35,142 bases of DNA. It comes from a virus. Every line of letters starts with the position of its first letter. The first letter of the stretch is position 1. The stretch covers positions 1-35,142 of the IMG/VR virus record IMGVR_UViG_3300009103_000093, one strand, 5' to 3'. Positions 16,258-25,368 of the stretch are shown here, piece by piece. Position numbers and translations under genes: made by a program. Under the pieces are notes generated by a model. That model was not told the origin of the DNA. It was given only the letters and a program-made list of their open reading frames with translations, and did not search any database.

Positions 16258-17016
16258 ATGAGTGAAGTTACATTTCCTACGGAAGAGGTTAATCTTCCAT
16301 CTAAGGGTTTGTACTATGACAAATCCAACCCATTATCAAGTGGTAAAGTAGAAATAAAATATATGACAGCTAAAGAGGAAGATATTCTTACCTCAATAAA
16401 CCTTATTCGTAAGGGAACTGTTATAGATAAAGTTCTTGAAGCTTTGATAGTTGATAAAAAAATCAAAATAGATGATTTATTGGTTGGGGATAAAAATGGT
16501 TTAGTCATAGCTACTAGAATTCTTGCTTACGGTAAAAATTACGAAATTCAGGCATTTTGTGATGATTGTCAAGAAGTAAGTCAATTAGTAGTTGATTGTA
16601 CAAAACTTTCCGATAAGGAAATATCAACTAAAACAAAAGAAAATAAGTTCTCTATGGAACTTCCAAGAACAAAAGTTAGAATAGAATTCAAACTTTTAAC
16701 TAGTGGTGAAGAGAAGTTGGTTGAAAAAGATGTAGTGGCTATGCAAAAAGCACAACCTGACCATGATTATACTAACACTTTCAGATTCAAACGAATGATT
16801 ACTTCAGTAGATGGAGACACTAAACAAACGGTTATTAACGATTTTGTTGATAATAGATTTTTAGCACAAGATTCGTTGGCATTTAGAAAGCATTTACAAG
16901 ACGTAACTCCTGATGTAAATATGGGTTATCCTTTTGAATGTGTTAAATGTGATCATGAACAGGAGGTAACGGTGCCATTGGGCACCACGTTTCTTTGGCC
17001 TGACACATCTCAATAG
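16258..17016 (+). CDS. 26: gp26-like baseplate hub/tail assembly chaperone
   Basis: A 252-residue protein resembling the T4_baseplate (gp26) family: N-terminal EVNLPSKGLYYDKSNPLSSG, then YMTAKEEDILTS and a conserved DLLVGDKN.L..ATRI segment (about residues 73-88). Two cysteine pairs (Cys101/Cys104 and Cys228/Cys231) could bind zinc. In T4, gp26 takes part in hub assembly. Here the gene lies between tube and tape measure, the place of tail assembly chaperones in other long-tailed phages. Its last 47 bases overlap a second frame that has no start of its own (see 16970-17209), so part of the product may be extended by frameshift. ATG 16258 has CGGAG upstream. Confidence 0.8.
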   Translation: MSEVTFPTEEVNLPSKGLYYDKSNPLSSGKVEIKYMTAKEEDILTSINLIRKGTVIDKVLEALIVDKKIKIDDLLVGDKNGLVIATRILAYGKNYEIQAFCDDCQEVSQLVVDCTKLSDKEISTKTKENKFSMELPRTKVRIEFKLLTSGEEKLVEKDVVAMQKAQPDHDYTNTFRFKRMITSVDGDTKQTVINDFVDNRFLAQDSLAFRKHLQDVTPDVNMGYPFECVKCDHEQEVTVPLGTTFLWPDTSQ

Positions 17017-17209
17017 ACTTCAAGTACACGAAGAAATATTTAATCTTTTAAATTACGGTAATGGTGGTTACACTTTTAACGAAGTGTATAATATGCCTAT
17101 ATATCTAAGAAGGTTTTATCTAAAAAGACTCAATAAGGAATATAAAGATATTGCAGCTGAAAGAGATAAAGCTAATAGAAAGTCTCAACAAGTCTTGAAA
17201 AAGAAATAA
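16970..17209 (+). CDS. overlapping startless ORF, probable frameshift extension (gp51-like position)
   Basis: The frame opens after TAA 16967-16969 and encodes 79 residues, including FFGLTHLNRLQVHEEIFNLL, then a YTFNEVYNMPIYLRRFYLKRL segment and a basic helical tail. The protein-like part begins well before the first ATG (17093), and no ATG, GTG or TTG start exists upstream except a GTG at 17084 with no ribosome-binding site. The simplest reading is that ribosomes enter from gp26 by +1 (or -2) slippage near TTT-CTT-TGG at 16990, giving ...GTTF-FGLTHL. T4 has gp51 directly after gp26. Alternatives are a CTG start at 17000 or a sequencing indel. Confidence 0.6.
   Translation, partial: RCHWAPRFFGLTHLNRLQVHEEIFNLLNYGNGGYTFNEVYNMPIYLRRFYLKRLNKEYKDIAAERDKANRKSQQVLKKK
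16971..16986 (+). promoter_or_regulatory. perfect hairpin in the frame-overlap region
   Basis: GGTGCC-ATTG-GGCACC, a 6-bp perfect stem with 4-base loop, extendable by AAC/GTT with a small bulge. It lies inside gp26 coding sequence, preceded by AGGAGG (16961-16966) and followed by TTTCTTTGG (16990-16998). This is unusually GC-rich for the genome, suggesting an RNA element that acts on translation. Confidence 0.55.
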
Positions 17210-17222
17210 AATCTTATATTTC

Positions 17223-17234
17223 GATATTTATTAT
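17223..17234 (+). promoter_or_regulatory. possible promoter, GATATTTATTAT
   Basis: A relative of GATATTTATAATAG in the 66-base gap before the 76-residue ORF, 41 bases from its ATG. A TTGACA overlaps its end (17234-17239) but no good -10 follows at 17 bases. Confidence 0.3.
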
Positions 17235-17275
17235 TGACACAATCCTGTAACTAAAATTCAATTCGGAGTTAAACA

Positions 17276-17506
17276 ATGTCAAAGAAGATAAATGAAGGTA
17301 TTGTTGATAAGGTTTTTGGTAAAGTCATAAATCTTGTTATGAAAGGGCAATCTAGAAAAGCTATGAATGCCTTCAAAAAAGATAAAAAACTACAGAGAGA
17401 TATAAAAGCCGCTGCTGATGCGCAAGATACTCTGAAGAAAAGTATTGAAAAATTAAGAAAAGACCCCGAATTCGAAAAGGAATATCAAAAGAGTTTAAAA
17501 TTATAA
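17276..17506 (+). CDS. small helical protein between chaperone and tape measure
   Basis: A 76-residue, lysine-rich, fully helical-looking protein with CGGAG before the ATG. It ends 12 bases before the tape measure gene and probably shares its transcript. No known motif. Position suggests a tail-assembly accessory, but that rests on context alone. Confidence 0.55.
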   Translation: MSKKINEGIVDKVFGKVINLVMKGQSRKAMNAFKKDKKLQRDIKAAADAQDTLKKSIEKLRKDPEFEKEYQKSLKL

Positions 17507-17518
17507 AAAGGGTAATGC

Positions 17519-19165
17519 ATGCCAACTAAACGGGAACAACAGCAGTTAAATGATGCGTTAAACCAAACTAAAGAACTAATATCATCTATCAATAAATCAG
17601 TAGGTGAGATGGATGGTGGATTTTCGGATATTGGTGGATCAATAAAAAAGAACGCTAGTGCTTTGAATGCGTTTTTGAAAGTTTCTGCTAAAAATAATGA
17701 AGTAACAAAAGCAACAGTAAAAACTGGTAATCTTATAGCGGAAGCATATGATGATGTTGCTGAAAATCTTGAAGAAGTTCTTAAAGGTAATAAACAATTT
17801 AAAGTTAGTTCAAAACAAATTGGTGATTTAATAAATGGTAGTATAAAGGGTGGAGCTTCAAAAAATGCTGAACATATGAGAGAACAAGCAGAAAATGTTC
17901 AGAAAATGTTGAAGGTGTTTGAAAATCCAAAATTCCAAACAGCTTTTTCAGGAATAGAAAAGGGTGCAGATAGGTTAACAGGTTTTATTAATAAACTCCC
18001 AGGTGGTCAAACGATGTCAAAAGCCTTTGGAGTAGATAAACAAATAGCTGCTAATACTAAGCAAATGCAAGGAAATATGTTGAAATTTGCTAAAAGTGGA
18101 AAAGTATCGGCTAAGGGTATAGGTGGTTTACTTAAAGGTACTAAGTTTCTTAAAATTGGAGTTCTTGGTGCAGCATTAGCGATGATATCTTTTGGATTAG
18201 AAGCTAATAAAACACAAAAAGCATTAGGTGGAACTTATACACAGGCAGCAAAGGTACTTGCTACGTCTAAAGCAATAGCTGCAGCAAATAAACTTAACGG
18301 TATGACTCAAGAAGAATCAATGGATTTGATGATGGGTATTAATCGTGAGTTTGGTAATATGGATAAAGCTGCTTTAGGTGTAACTATGAAAGCAAGTAAT
18401 TTAACTGCCAATTTTGGTTTGAGTGCAGGAAATGTTGGTAAGTTAGCTAGACAGATGCAGGCAGTTGGTTCTACAAGTTTAGAAGCATCTATAAATACTA
18501 TAGAAATGGGTGGAGAGTTAGCAAGAGCAGCAAATGTTCCTGTAGCTGACGTGATGAATGATGTTGCACAGAATACAGAATTTTTCGCTAGATTTGCTAA
18601 AGATGGTGGAGTTAATATAATAGCAGCAGGAATAGCAGCTAAGAAATTAGGTTTGGAAATGGCTAATCTTGCTTCTATAGCAGATAGTTTATTAGACTTC
18701 GAAAGCTCAATAACTAAACAAATGGAAGCTGAGGTTTTATTAGGTAAAGAATTAAATCTTGAAAAAGCAAGAGAGATGGTATTCAATAATGACATAGCAG
18801 GAGCTATGGCAGAAGTATCAAAGTTAGTTTCTCCTGAAGAATTTCAAAAGATGGATGCAGTTAGAAGAAGTACATTAGCAGGTGCCGTAGGTTTAGATGC
18901 AGCAACTTTTGCAAAAGCTATTAGTGGTGATACGACAGGAGTAGGAGATGCAGTTATTGCACCAGGAGGAAAAGTTATTTCAACATCACCACAAGATTAT
19001 TTAATAGCAACTACAAATCCAGGAACATTAGGTGGTGGAATGGATACTTCAAAACTTGAAGGTTTGATGGCACAAGTAGCAGCGTCTGTAGATGGACTTA
19101 GAAATGATACAGTAGACGGAACTTATCAAACTAAAATAGCAATAGAAAGACAAGGAATAGCATAA
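17519..19165 (+). CDS. tape measure protein (probable)
   Basis: A 548-residue helical protein. It has an N-terminal coiled-coil-like region (1-130), a central hydrophobic stretch (about residues 205-225, LKIGVLGAALAMISFGL), long Ala/Leu/Lys helices with MSxAxxLG-like repeats, and a C-terminal segment VISTSPQDYLIATTNPGTLGG, similar in type to tape measure protein ends. Tape measures span about 1.5 angstrom per residue, which here predicts a tail near 80 nm, close to T4 scale (gp29 has 590 residues). Position after the tail chaperone region supports the call. AAAAGGG is six bases before ATG 17519. The stop overlaps the next ATG. Confidence 0.75.
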   Translation: MPTKREQQQLNDALNQTKELISSINKSVGEMDGGFSDIGGSIKKNASALNAFLKVSAKNNEVTKATVKTGNLIAEAYDDVAENLEEVLKGNKQFKVSSKQIGDLINGSIKGGASKNAEHMREQAENVQKMLKVFENPKFQTAFSGIEKGADRLTGFINKLPGGQTMSKAFGVDKQIAANTKQMQGNMLKFAKSGKVSAKGIGGLLKGTKFLKIGVLGAALAMISFGLEANKTQKALGGTYTQAAKVLATSKAIAAANKLNGMTQEESMDLMMGINREFGNMDKAALGVTMKASNLTANFGLSAGNVGKLARQMQAVGSTSLEASINTIEMGGELARAANVPVADVMNDVAQNTEFFARFAKDGGVNIIAAGIAAKKLGLEMANLASIADSLLDFESSITKQMEAEVLLGKELNLEKAREMVFNNDIAGAMAEVSKLVSPEEFQKMDAVRRSTLAGAVGLDAATFAKAISGDTTGVGDAVIAPGGKVISTSPQDYLIATTNPGTLGGGMDTSKLEGLMAQVAASVDGLRNDTVDGTYQTKIAIERQGIA

Positions 19166-22100
19166 TGGCATTAGTAGATATGAAATCAAATTTAGCTATT
19201 GGTGTTGGTTCAAAAGAATCACCTCAATCTTTTGCTGATGGTCATTCAGCGTATACTGTTACGGGACAAAGAAAATTTGAAACTGCAATAAGACATGATG
19301 TTGAAAAAGATGTATTTACTTCTTATAATCGTAAAGGTGATGAATTAAAATGGATGTTTAATGATGCTTTTTCAGGACAAGGTAGTATGTTAGTTCAAGC
19401 AAAAGAGTTTGACTTACGTGCATATTATGATAGAGCACTTAAAAATACAGATGTTTTAGGTGCAAGAAATAATAATAGATTAGGTTTTGACGAACCATTT
19501 ATTCTTAAACCAATTGGTGATAGATGGGGACCTGATACTTGGTCTGTAGATGAAGGAATGGTTAGAGCAGGTATACTTACACAATCAGCAAGAACTGTAG
19601 CCGATGTTCAAAGAATAGGTAAGTTTTTATTGACACCAAGAGGTGTTGGTTTTATAGCGAAACAAGAGGTTTTACAAATGCTGAATGCAGGTGGTTCAGT
19701 TTCAATGTCTACATTAAAAAGTAGAATAAATCAAGCATTAGGAAAAGATGTTTTAAGACAAGATTCAGTACCACAAAGATTTTCAGCAGGTAGAGATATA
19801 TTTAAGAGTTCTTTTGCTAAAGTTGATGCAAAAACTGGTCATTATATGGGTGGTGGTCCAACCGTACAAAATTGGGAAGGTAGTGATATTAGAACTTGGA
19901 GAGGGCCAGAATCTATTATAGCATCACTTCCTATAGGAGCACATTTTGTAAGGCATAAAACACCAGTAGGATCTCCTACTATTAAATTAATTAACAATGT
20001 TGGTAACTTTATTGTTGATGCAGGTGGTGGAGTATTATCTTTATTGGATGGTATTCAAGTTGCTTGGCCTCATATTAGTATGAATCCAGATTTTAGAGCA
20101 GGTAGTTTACTAACAGGATTAGGTAATATAGCAGCAAATGTTGGTAGAGGTATGGGTGATATCTTTCCTAATATTTTTGAGAATGCTAAAACAGGGGTAG
20201 GAAATATTGCTGATGCATTAGGTAACGCATTTTCAAATGTAACTTTACCAAAAGTAAGTTTGGGTAGGGTTTCTGATTCACTATCAGGATTATTTCCAGG
20301 ATTAATAGGTGTACAAGGAATAGGAACTCCTGATTTTAGTGGAATGATGAGTTTGTTGGGTGGATTATCAAATAAATTAGGTAATTTAGTAAGTAGTCTA
20401 CCTATACCAAGTATAAGTTTACCGCCATTACCAAGTTTACCATCTTTACCAAAAATAGATTTACCAGATTTAGGGAATCCATTTTCAGGTATATCAAGTT
20501 TTGTAAGTGGGATTAAATTACCAGGAATAAAATTTTCAGGAAGAGGTGGATTAGGATTAGGTAGTTTAAAAGGAGTATTACCTGCTATTAATTTTGGATT
20601 AAAAATTAAAGGTGGTAATTTAGGATTTGATTTATCTGCTTTTGATGATTTTAAATTTGGTTTTAATAAAGGATTAAAAGGATTAATTGATTTACCTGGA
20701 TTTGATCTTAATATGGTAACAGCAAGAGGAATTCCACAACCAGGCGTACCTCTTTATGCAAGAAAAGGAGCATCAGGTCGTTATGGTGAAGATATAGCAA
20801 GTTTGAAAGAAGGTGTAGGTGGATCTCAACATTTAAATAGAGACGAAATAGAAGCTTATGGAGTACCAAAGTTATGGTATACAACTGCAAAAGATATTGG
20901 AGACAATAGAGGTTCATTAGCAAATCTTTATGATGCGGATTTTCCATATACAAAATTGATATTAGGTAAAACAACTAAATCCGTATTATGGACTTTTGGC
21001 ATTGGCTTTTCAGACAAGATAAAGACAGACAATAAAATAACTGGAATACCATATGCAATAGGTGCTGGGTTTGCTGGTGGTAGGTTGGATCCAATAAATA
21101 CCCCCAACTTTCCATTAAATCAGACAAAAGTATATAGGGATATTATTACACCCGAATTTCCTACAAATGTTCAAGATTCAAGTGGAACTAAAAATAAGAT
21201 ACAAAAATATGAAATGTTATCTTATGGACAATTAGGTGGTGAAGCAGAGGGTTATGGTAAGAAGAATGAAAAAAATTCCGCTGATATTACAAGAGGAATA
21301 GGTTCTTATGGTAAAGCTGCTAGATTTATTCCAGCACCGGCAAAGGATGGAAAACCTCTTACTGATGTAGTGGCATCTGATGGTACAGGTGTATATAAAA
21401 CAACGTTACAAGATACAATAAATTTACATCCATATGGTGGTTCAATTGCTTCTCAACACGTTAATAATGAAAATAGCGACTTTGTTCCATTTAAGTTTAG
21501 AGATATGGTAAATGGTAAGTGGATTATATTTAGAGCAATTATTGAGAGTGTTTCAGATACTTCATCCCCACAATTTGCAGAAGAAAGATACATTGGTAGA
21601 CCAGATAAAGTTTATACATATCAAGGTTCTGATAGAAATGTTAATATTACTTTTAAAGTTATGCCAAAATCTGCACAAGAATTAGTTACTCTTTGGGAAA
21701 AGTTAAATTATTTGAGAGGATTAACTTATCCTACAGTAAAAAATAATCGTATGATAGCACCATTTTTTAGTTTGACATTAGGTGATATGTTTGATAGTCA
21801 ACCAATGATATTTCAGAGTTTAAATTTTAGTATTGATCAATCATCTTTATGGGAAATTAGACCAGGTTTAAGATTACCAAAATTAATACAATGTTCTGCA
21901 GATATGAGAATAATTGAGAAAACTTTACCAACTTCTATAGGTAAACATTATGATTTAGATTGGTTACATGATGGACAGAATACAATTGGTGGAGATCCAA
22001 TGACTGATCCTACTTTAGTAGAACCCGATAGAAAAAAATATATAGATTTATGGAAAGAGTTGGGAATGAATGGAATGAGTGGTGAAGTTATGGATAATTT

Positions 22101-22224
22101 AATGGCAGCAGCAGAAACGGTAGAGGCTTTACAAGAAGCGATAGATGCTGCTAAAAGTGTAGATGCTGGTATTGGCGCAGGAGCTTTGGATGCACCAAAT
22201 ATAAATTTTAGTATCAGTAAGTAG
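19165..22224 (+). CDS. large baseplate/tail-tube-initiator-like protein
   Basis: A 1019-residue protein coupled to the tape measure gene by TAATG. The N-terminal 200 residues carry a structural domain (LLTPRGVGFIAKQEVLQ). Residues about 300-515 are a low-complexity Gly/Leu/Pro/Ser/Phe region with repeated SLPSLP and LPDLG elements. The C-terminal part (about 765-930) has a compact fold: PFKFRDMVNGKWIIFRAIIE, RYIGRPDKVYTYQGSDRNVN, then a W..LNYLRGLTYPTV segment and MFDSQPMIFQSL. This resembles tube-like baseplate proteins that seat the tail tube (the role of T4 gp48/gp54). Assignment to that role is an inference from domain style and position. The last ~60 residues are an Ala-rich helix. Confidence 0.6.
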   Translation: MALVDMKSNLAIGVGSKESPQSFADGHSAYTVTGQRKFETAIRHDVEKDVFTSYNRKGDELKWMFNDAFSGQGSMLVQAKEFDLRAYYDRALKNTDVLGARNNNRLGFDEPFILKPIGDRWGPDTWSVDEGMVRAGILTQSARTVADVQRIGKFLLTPRGVGFIAKQEVLQMLNAGGSVSMSTLKSRINQALGKDVLRQDSVPQRFSAGRDIFKSSFAKVDAKTGHYMGGGPTVQNWEGSDIRTWRGPESIIASLPIGAHFVRHKTPVGSPTIKLINNVGNFIVDAGGGVLSLLDGIQVAWPHISMNPDFRAGSLLTGLGNIAANVGRGMGDIFPNIFENAKTGVGNIADALGNAFSNVTLPKVSLGRVSDSLSGLFPGLIGVQGIGTPDFSGMMSLLGGLSNKLGNLVSSLPIPSISLPPLPSLPSLPKIDLPDLGNPFSGISSFVSGIKLPGIKFSGRGGLGLGSLKGVLPAINFGLKIKGGNLGFDLSAFDDFKFGFNKGLKGLIDLPGFDLNMVTARGIPQPGVPLYARKGASGRYGEDIASLKEGVGGSQHLNRDEIEAYGVPKLWYTTAKDIGDNRGSLANLYDADFPYTKLILGKTTKSVLWTFGIGFSDKIKTDNKITGIPYAIGAGFAGGRLDPINTPNFPLNQTKVYRDIITPEFPTNVQDSSGTKNKIQKYEMLSYGQLGGEAEGYGKKNEKNSADITRGIGSYGKAARFIPAPAKDGKPLTDVVASDGTGVYKTTLQDTINLHPYGGSIASQHVNNENSDFVPFKFRDMVNGKWIIFRAIIESVSDTSSPQFAEERYIGRPDKVYTYQGSDRNVNITFKVMPKSAQELVTLWEKLNYLRGLTYPTVKNNRMIAPFFSLTLGDMFDSQPMIFQSLNFSIDQSSLWEIRPGLRLPKLIQCSADMRIIEKTLPTSIGKHYDLDWLHDGQNTIGGDPMTDPTLVEPDRKKYIDLWKELGMNGMSGEVMDNLMAAAETVEALQEAIDAAKSVDAGIGAGALDAPNINFSISK

Positions 22225-22233
22225 GAATATAAT

Positions 22234-22530
22234 ATGAATAGATATGAAAATATAAGAGTGAAGATTAATAAACAAGGTAAAAGAGTTCGTGTATCAACTT
22301 TATATCCACAAATTCCTATATCCGATGAGGATAAATTTATATATCCAAAGTATGGTGAACGATTAGATTTAATTGCACATAGACAATACAAAGATTCTAC
22401 TTTGTGGTGGGTTATAGCAAAAGCAAATGGTTTAGGTAAAGGTAGAACAACTTTAAATCCAAATTTTCAAATAAGAATACCTGGTAATATAGAAAAAATA
22501 ATTGCTGACTATAATGCATTGAATAGGTAA
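22234..22530 (+). CDS. LysM-like baseplate protein (gp53-type)
   Basis: A 98-residue protein. The segment YGERLDLIAHRQYKDSTLWW, followed by VIAKANG and a terminal FQIRIPG, is a LysM-like fold as in T4 baseplate wedge gp53 and phage tail protein X: G-x-R-L-x-x-[LI]-A, Y.D...WW.IA..N and ..IP. In tails this domain binds or stabilises hub/wedge parts, or contacts peptidoglycan. T4 gp53 is longer (196), so this may be the minimal LysM core. It lies between tube-initiator and hub genes, consistent with the baseplate. Confidence 0.75.
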   Translation: MNRYENIRVKINKQGKRVRVSTLYPQIPISDEDKFIYPKYGERLDLIAHRQYKDSTLWWVIAKANGLGKGRTTLNPNFQIRIPGNIEKIIADYNALNR

Positions 22531-22533
22531 GTT

Positions 22534-25368
22534 ATGATTCAGTTAAAACCAATTGATTCAGAAGTTCAAAAAACTTTATTAGAAAAAATAAAAATGTCTG
22601 GTAAACAAGGTAAGGCTGTAACCGAACCATTATCAGGTGAAAAGTCTGATTATCTATCAGCAAGAACCGTTTGGGCAAGAATGATTGCACTTAGTACTTC
22701 TACAAATAATCCAAGAACACCAATAGTAATTTCAGCAGGAGAAGAATCTGTAGAACCAATAGAATCTACAACTGATCCTATAACTGGCGGAACTGCACAA
22801 TTTTCTCCAATTAAAGGTAGAATTCGTGGAACTTTTGATGAAGTTTATGATAGAACAAATTTACATAGACCAATAGCTGGTTTAAAAAGTATATCTACAG
22901 GTATTGAAGGTGCATATAAAGCAGTAAGAAAAGCTGATATAAGATGGATATGTTGGGATTTTGATACATTAGAAAGGTTGACACCATTCTTTTTATCACC
23001 TGGAGTATCAGTAGCATTAGAGTTTGGTTGGATGTGGCCAGGTCACATACCACAAGAATTTATTTATGATAATTGGGCTGAAATGGATGCAAGAAAAATA
23101 GGTTCTTTAAGTGATGTTGTTAGAAAACAAGGTCAAGGACACCAAGATATGGTGTATGGAATTGTTAAAAACTTTTCGTGGACAGGAAGAGATGATGGTG
23201 GATTTGATTGTTCTACTCAAATAATATCACCATCTATGAATGTTTTTAGTACACCATTGGGAGATTCAGAAAAAGCACCAACTTTTGAAATTCCAGAAGA
23301 CTTAAAAAATCAAATAAGAGGTAAAAGAGAATGGTATCGGTCACGTAAAGGTGAACAAGAAGTAATTTTAAGTGATGAAGACATGATGGCAAGACTTAAA
23401 GAAGTAGGGCTTGGGGGCGATGAAGACAATAGTTATATAGAAAATGTTCCACCAAGATTATTATTTGATAATTTTAAACAAATGTTATTAGATCTTAGGT
23501 ATGGTGATCAAATGGAATCTTATATAAATACTATTATATGTTATAAAACTGATCTTAATGTTTCTAAACCACATATAGGACCATATGTTTCTTATGGTTG
23601 GTTTGAAGATAATATTTTAAATACGTGTGTTGGAAAAGTTGTTGATGGAGATAAATTAAGTTATTCTGTACGATCAGTAGATTTTTTTACTGAAAAGGGT
23701 GATGGAGAAAAATGGTATAGAAGTACTACGATAAGTAATGATACAACAAGTCTTATTACTATAGATGCAGAAAAAGTTATTATTCCAGGACAGTTTCCAT
23801 ATTCAACAAATTTTGAGAAAGAACTTAATAGAATGGAAGGTAAAGATGAAGGTAAGGATCGTAAAGATAAAGACTACGAATTTGAAACTCATTGGAAACG
23901 AAAAGTATGGAAAAAAATAGAAGAAAAGGTAAGGGAACTACCAGCATTTGCAGTAAAAGCGGAAGGTGAAGAAAAAGATGAAGATACTTTCGAAAGTTTT
24001 TCAGAAAGAGGGAAAAAATTACTTAAAGCAACTAAAGGTGAGGATAAAGATGGAGATTTTAAATATGGTAAAGAAAAGGGATATTTAAGAAATTTACTTA
24101 TTCACGCAGATTTAATTAGTGAATCTATGAAAACTAGCAATACCTTTGAAGGTGGATTAAAAAATTTATTAGCTAATATAAGTGATGCTTGTGGTGGAAT
24201 TTGGGATTTTGAGTTAGCAACTAGCGAAGACGGTAGTACGGTTAGGGTTATAGAAAAAGGTTCGCCAGAAAAACCTGTAAGAGCTTTACTTGATAATCAG
24301 AGTATAAATTTGGAAACAGGTAATGTTAAAGATAAATATAATAATAAAGGTTTAATGATATTTCCAACTTGGCAAACTAATTCTATAGTATTTAATCAAA
24401 ATATGGTTACTAAATTACCATCACAGATGGCAACAGTAGCAATGTATGGAAGAAATTTATCTGCTAAAGAAGCTTCGAATGAAGAAATGTCAGGAGATAA
24501 AGCAGCAAGGACTTTAGGAAAGTTATTTAATTCTAAATTAAATAATGTAGAAGATGTTATTAATAAAAATATTGAGAGAATTTTAGGAAATACTGAAATT
24601 AATAAGTTTGGATTAAATGAACTAAGTGGGTATCATGGTCTGACAAAAGAAATAGATGTGTCAGCCGAAAAAGGAATAGTAATAGATGCAGCAGAAATTA
24701 TCAAACAATATACAGAAAAACAAATTATGGATATTTTAAATGATGGTATTGATTATGATAAAGAAAAAGACCCAACCGTTGAAGGAAAAAGAGAAAAAGA
24801 CTCAACAGCATTAGATTATACATTTTTATATGATAGAAATGGTAAAATAAGAAAACATTATAAAGATGCTTTATTACATTTTTTACATCAAAGCCCAGGT
24901 TCTATAAAACAAACAGAAGATATTTTAACACCAATTGAGTTTGAAGTAACTATTGACGGTACAGGAGGAATTTTTCCAGGAGAGGCATTTTCAAGTACAT
25001 ATATTCCAAAAAGATATAGAGATGCAACAGTTTTTCAAATTATGGATATAAATCACAGAGTAGATGGTAGTGGTTGGAAAACTACATTAAGAGGTTTAAT
25101 GAGAATTGATTATGGTTTGGGGGAAAAAAAACCAATGAGTGAAATGCTTGAAGAAATATATGCAGATAAAAAGGGTGATTCAAAAGCACCACCATATTTA
25201 TCATTTGCGGAATATTTAACAGCTAATGTAGGAAAGATATCTAAATATAAGATAACTCCTGAAAAACAAAAAGAAATTGATGCATCAGAGCAGTCTGATC
25301 AACCTGAACCTTCCCCTGGCCTCAACAAAAATAACAGACCTATGGGCGGTGGTGGCAGGAACGTTTAA
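22534..25368 (+). CDS. baseplate hub protein, gp27/late-control-D-like
   Basis: A 944-residue protein. The N-terminal half has the conserved-looking RWICWDFDTLERLTPFFLSP and VSVALEFGWMWPG segments (about residues 137-170) and a YGIVKNFSWTGRDDGGFDCS turn. A charged Lys/Glu/Asp-rich stretch spans about 430-520. The C-terminal region (about 808-860) contains IDGTGGIFPGEAFSSTYIPK, then VFQIMDINHRVDGSGWKTTL, which is the typical closing domain of tail hub proteins (gp27 / late control gene D type): G..G...Y.P.RY....F.I....H...G.GW.T.L.G. The hub forms the centre of the baseplate. T4 gp27 is 391 residues, so this one has large insertions. No lysozyme motif was recognised. Confidence 0.7.
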   Translation: MIQLKPIDSEVQKTLLEKIKMSGKQGKAVTEPLSGEKSDYLSARTVWARMIALSTSTNNPRTPIVISAGEESVEPIESTTDPITGGTAQFSPIKGRIRGTFDEVYDRTNLHRPIAGLKSISTGIEGAYKAVRKADIRWICWDFDTLERLTPFFLSPGVSVALEFGWMWPGHIPQEFIYDNWAEMDARKIGSLSDVVRKQGQGHQDMVYGIVKNFSWTGRDDGGFDCSTQIISPSMNVFSTPLGDSEKAPTFEIPEDLKNQIRGKREWYRSRKGEQEVILSDEDMMARLKEVGLGGDEDNSYIENVPPRLLFDNFKQMLLDLRYGDQMESYINTIICYKTDLNVSKPHIGPYVSYGWFEDNILNTCVGKVVDGDKLSYSVRSVDFFTEKGDGEKWYRSTTISNDTTSLITIDAEKVIIPGQFPYSTNFEKELNRMEGKDEGKDRKDKDYEFETHWKRKVWKKIEEKVRELPAFAVKAEGEEKDEDTFESFSERGKKLLKATKGEDKDGDFKYGKEKGYLRNLLIHADLISESMKTSNTFEGGLKNLLANISDACGGIWDFELATSEDGSTVRVIEKGSPEKPVRALLDNQSINLETGNVKDKYNNKGLMIFPTWQTNSIVFNQNMVTKLPSQMATVAMYGRNLSAKEASNEEMSGDKAARTLGKLFNSKLNNVEDVINKNIERILGNTEINKFGLNELSGYHGLTKEIDVSAEKGIVIDAAEIIKQYTEKQIMDILNDGIDYDKEKDPTVEGKREKDSTALDYTFLYDRNGKIRKHYKDALLHFLHQSPGSIKQTEDILTPIEFEVTIDGTGGIFPGEAFSSTYIPKRYRDATVFQIMDINHRVDGSGWKTTLRGLMRIDYGLGEKKPMSEMLEEIYADKKGDSKAPPYLSFAEYLTANVGKISKYKITPEKQKEIDASEQSDQPEPSPGLNKNNRPMGGGGRNV

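Noticed and set aside
17234-17239. TTGACA as a sigma70 -35 box
   Set aside because: The hexamer 17 bases downstream (TTCAAT) is a poor -10 and lies next to the ribosome-binding site.
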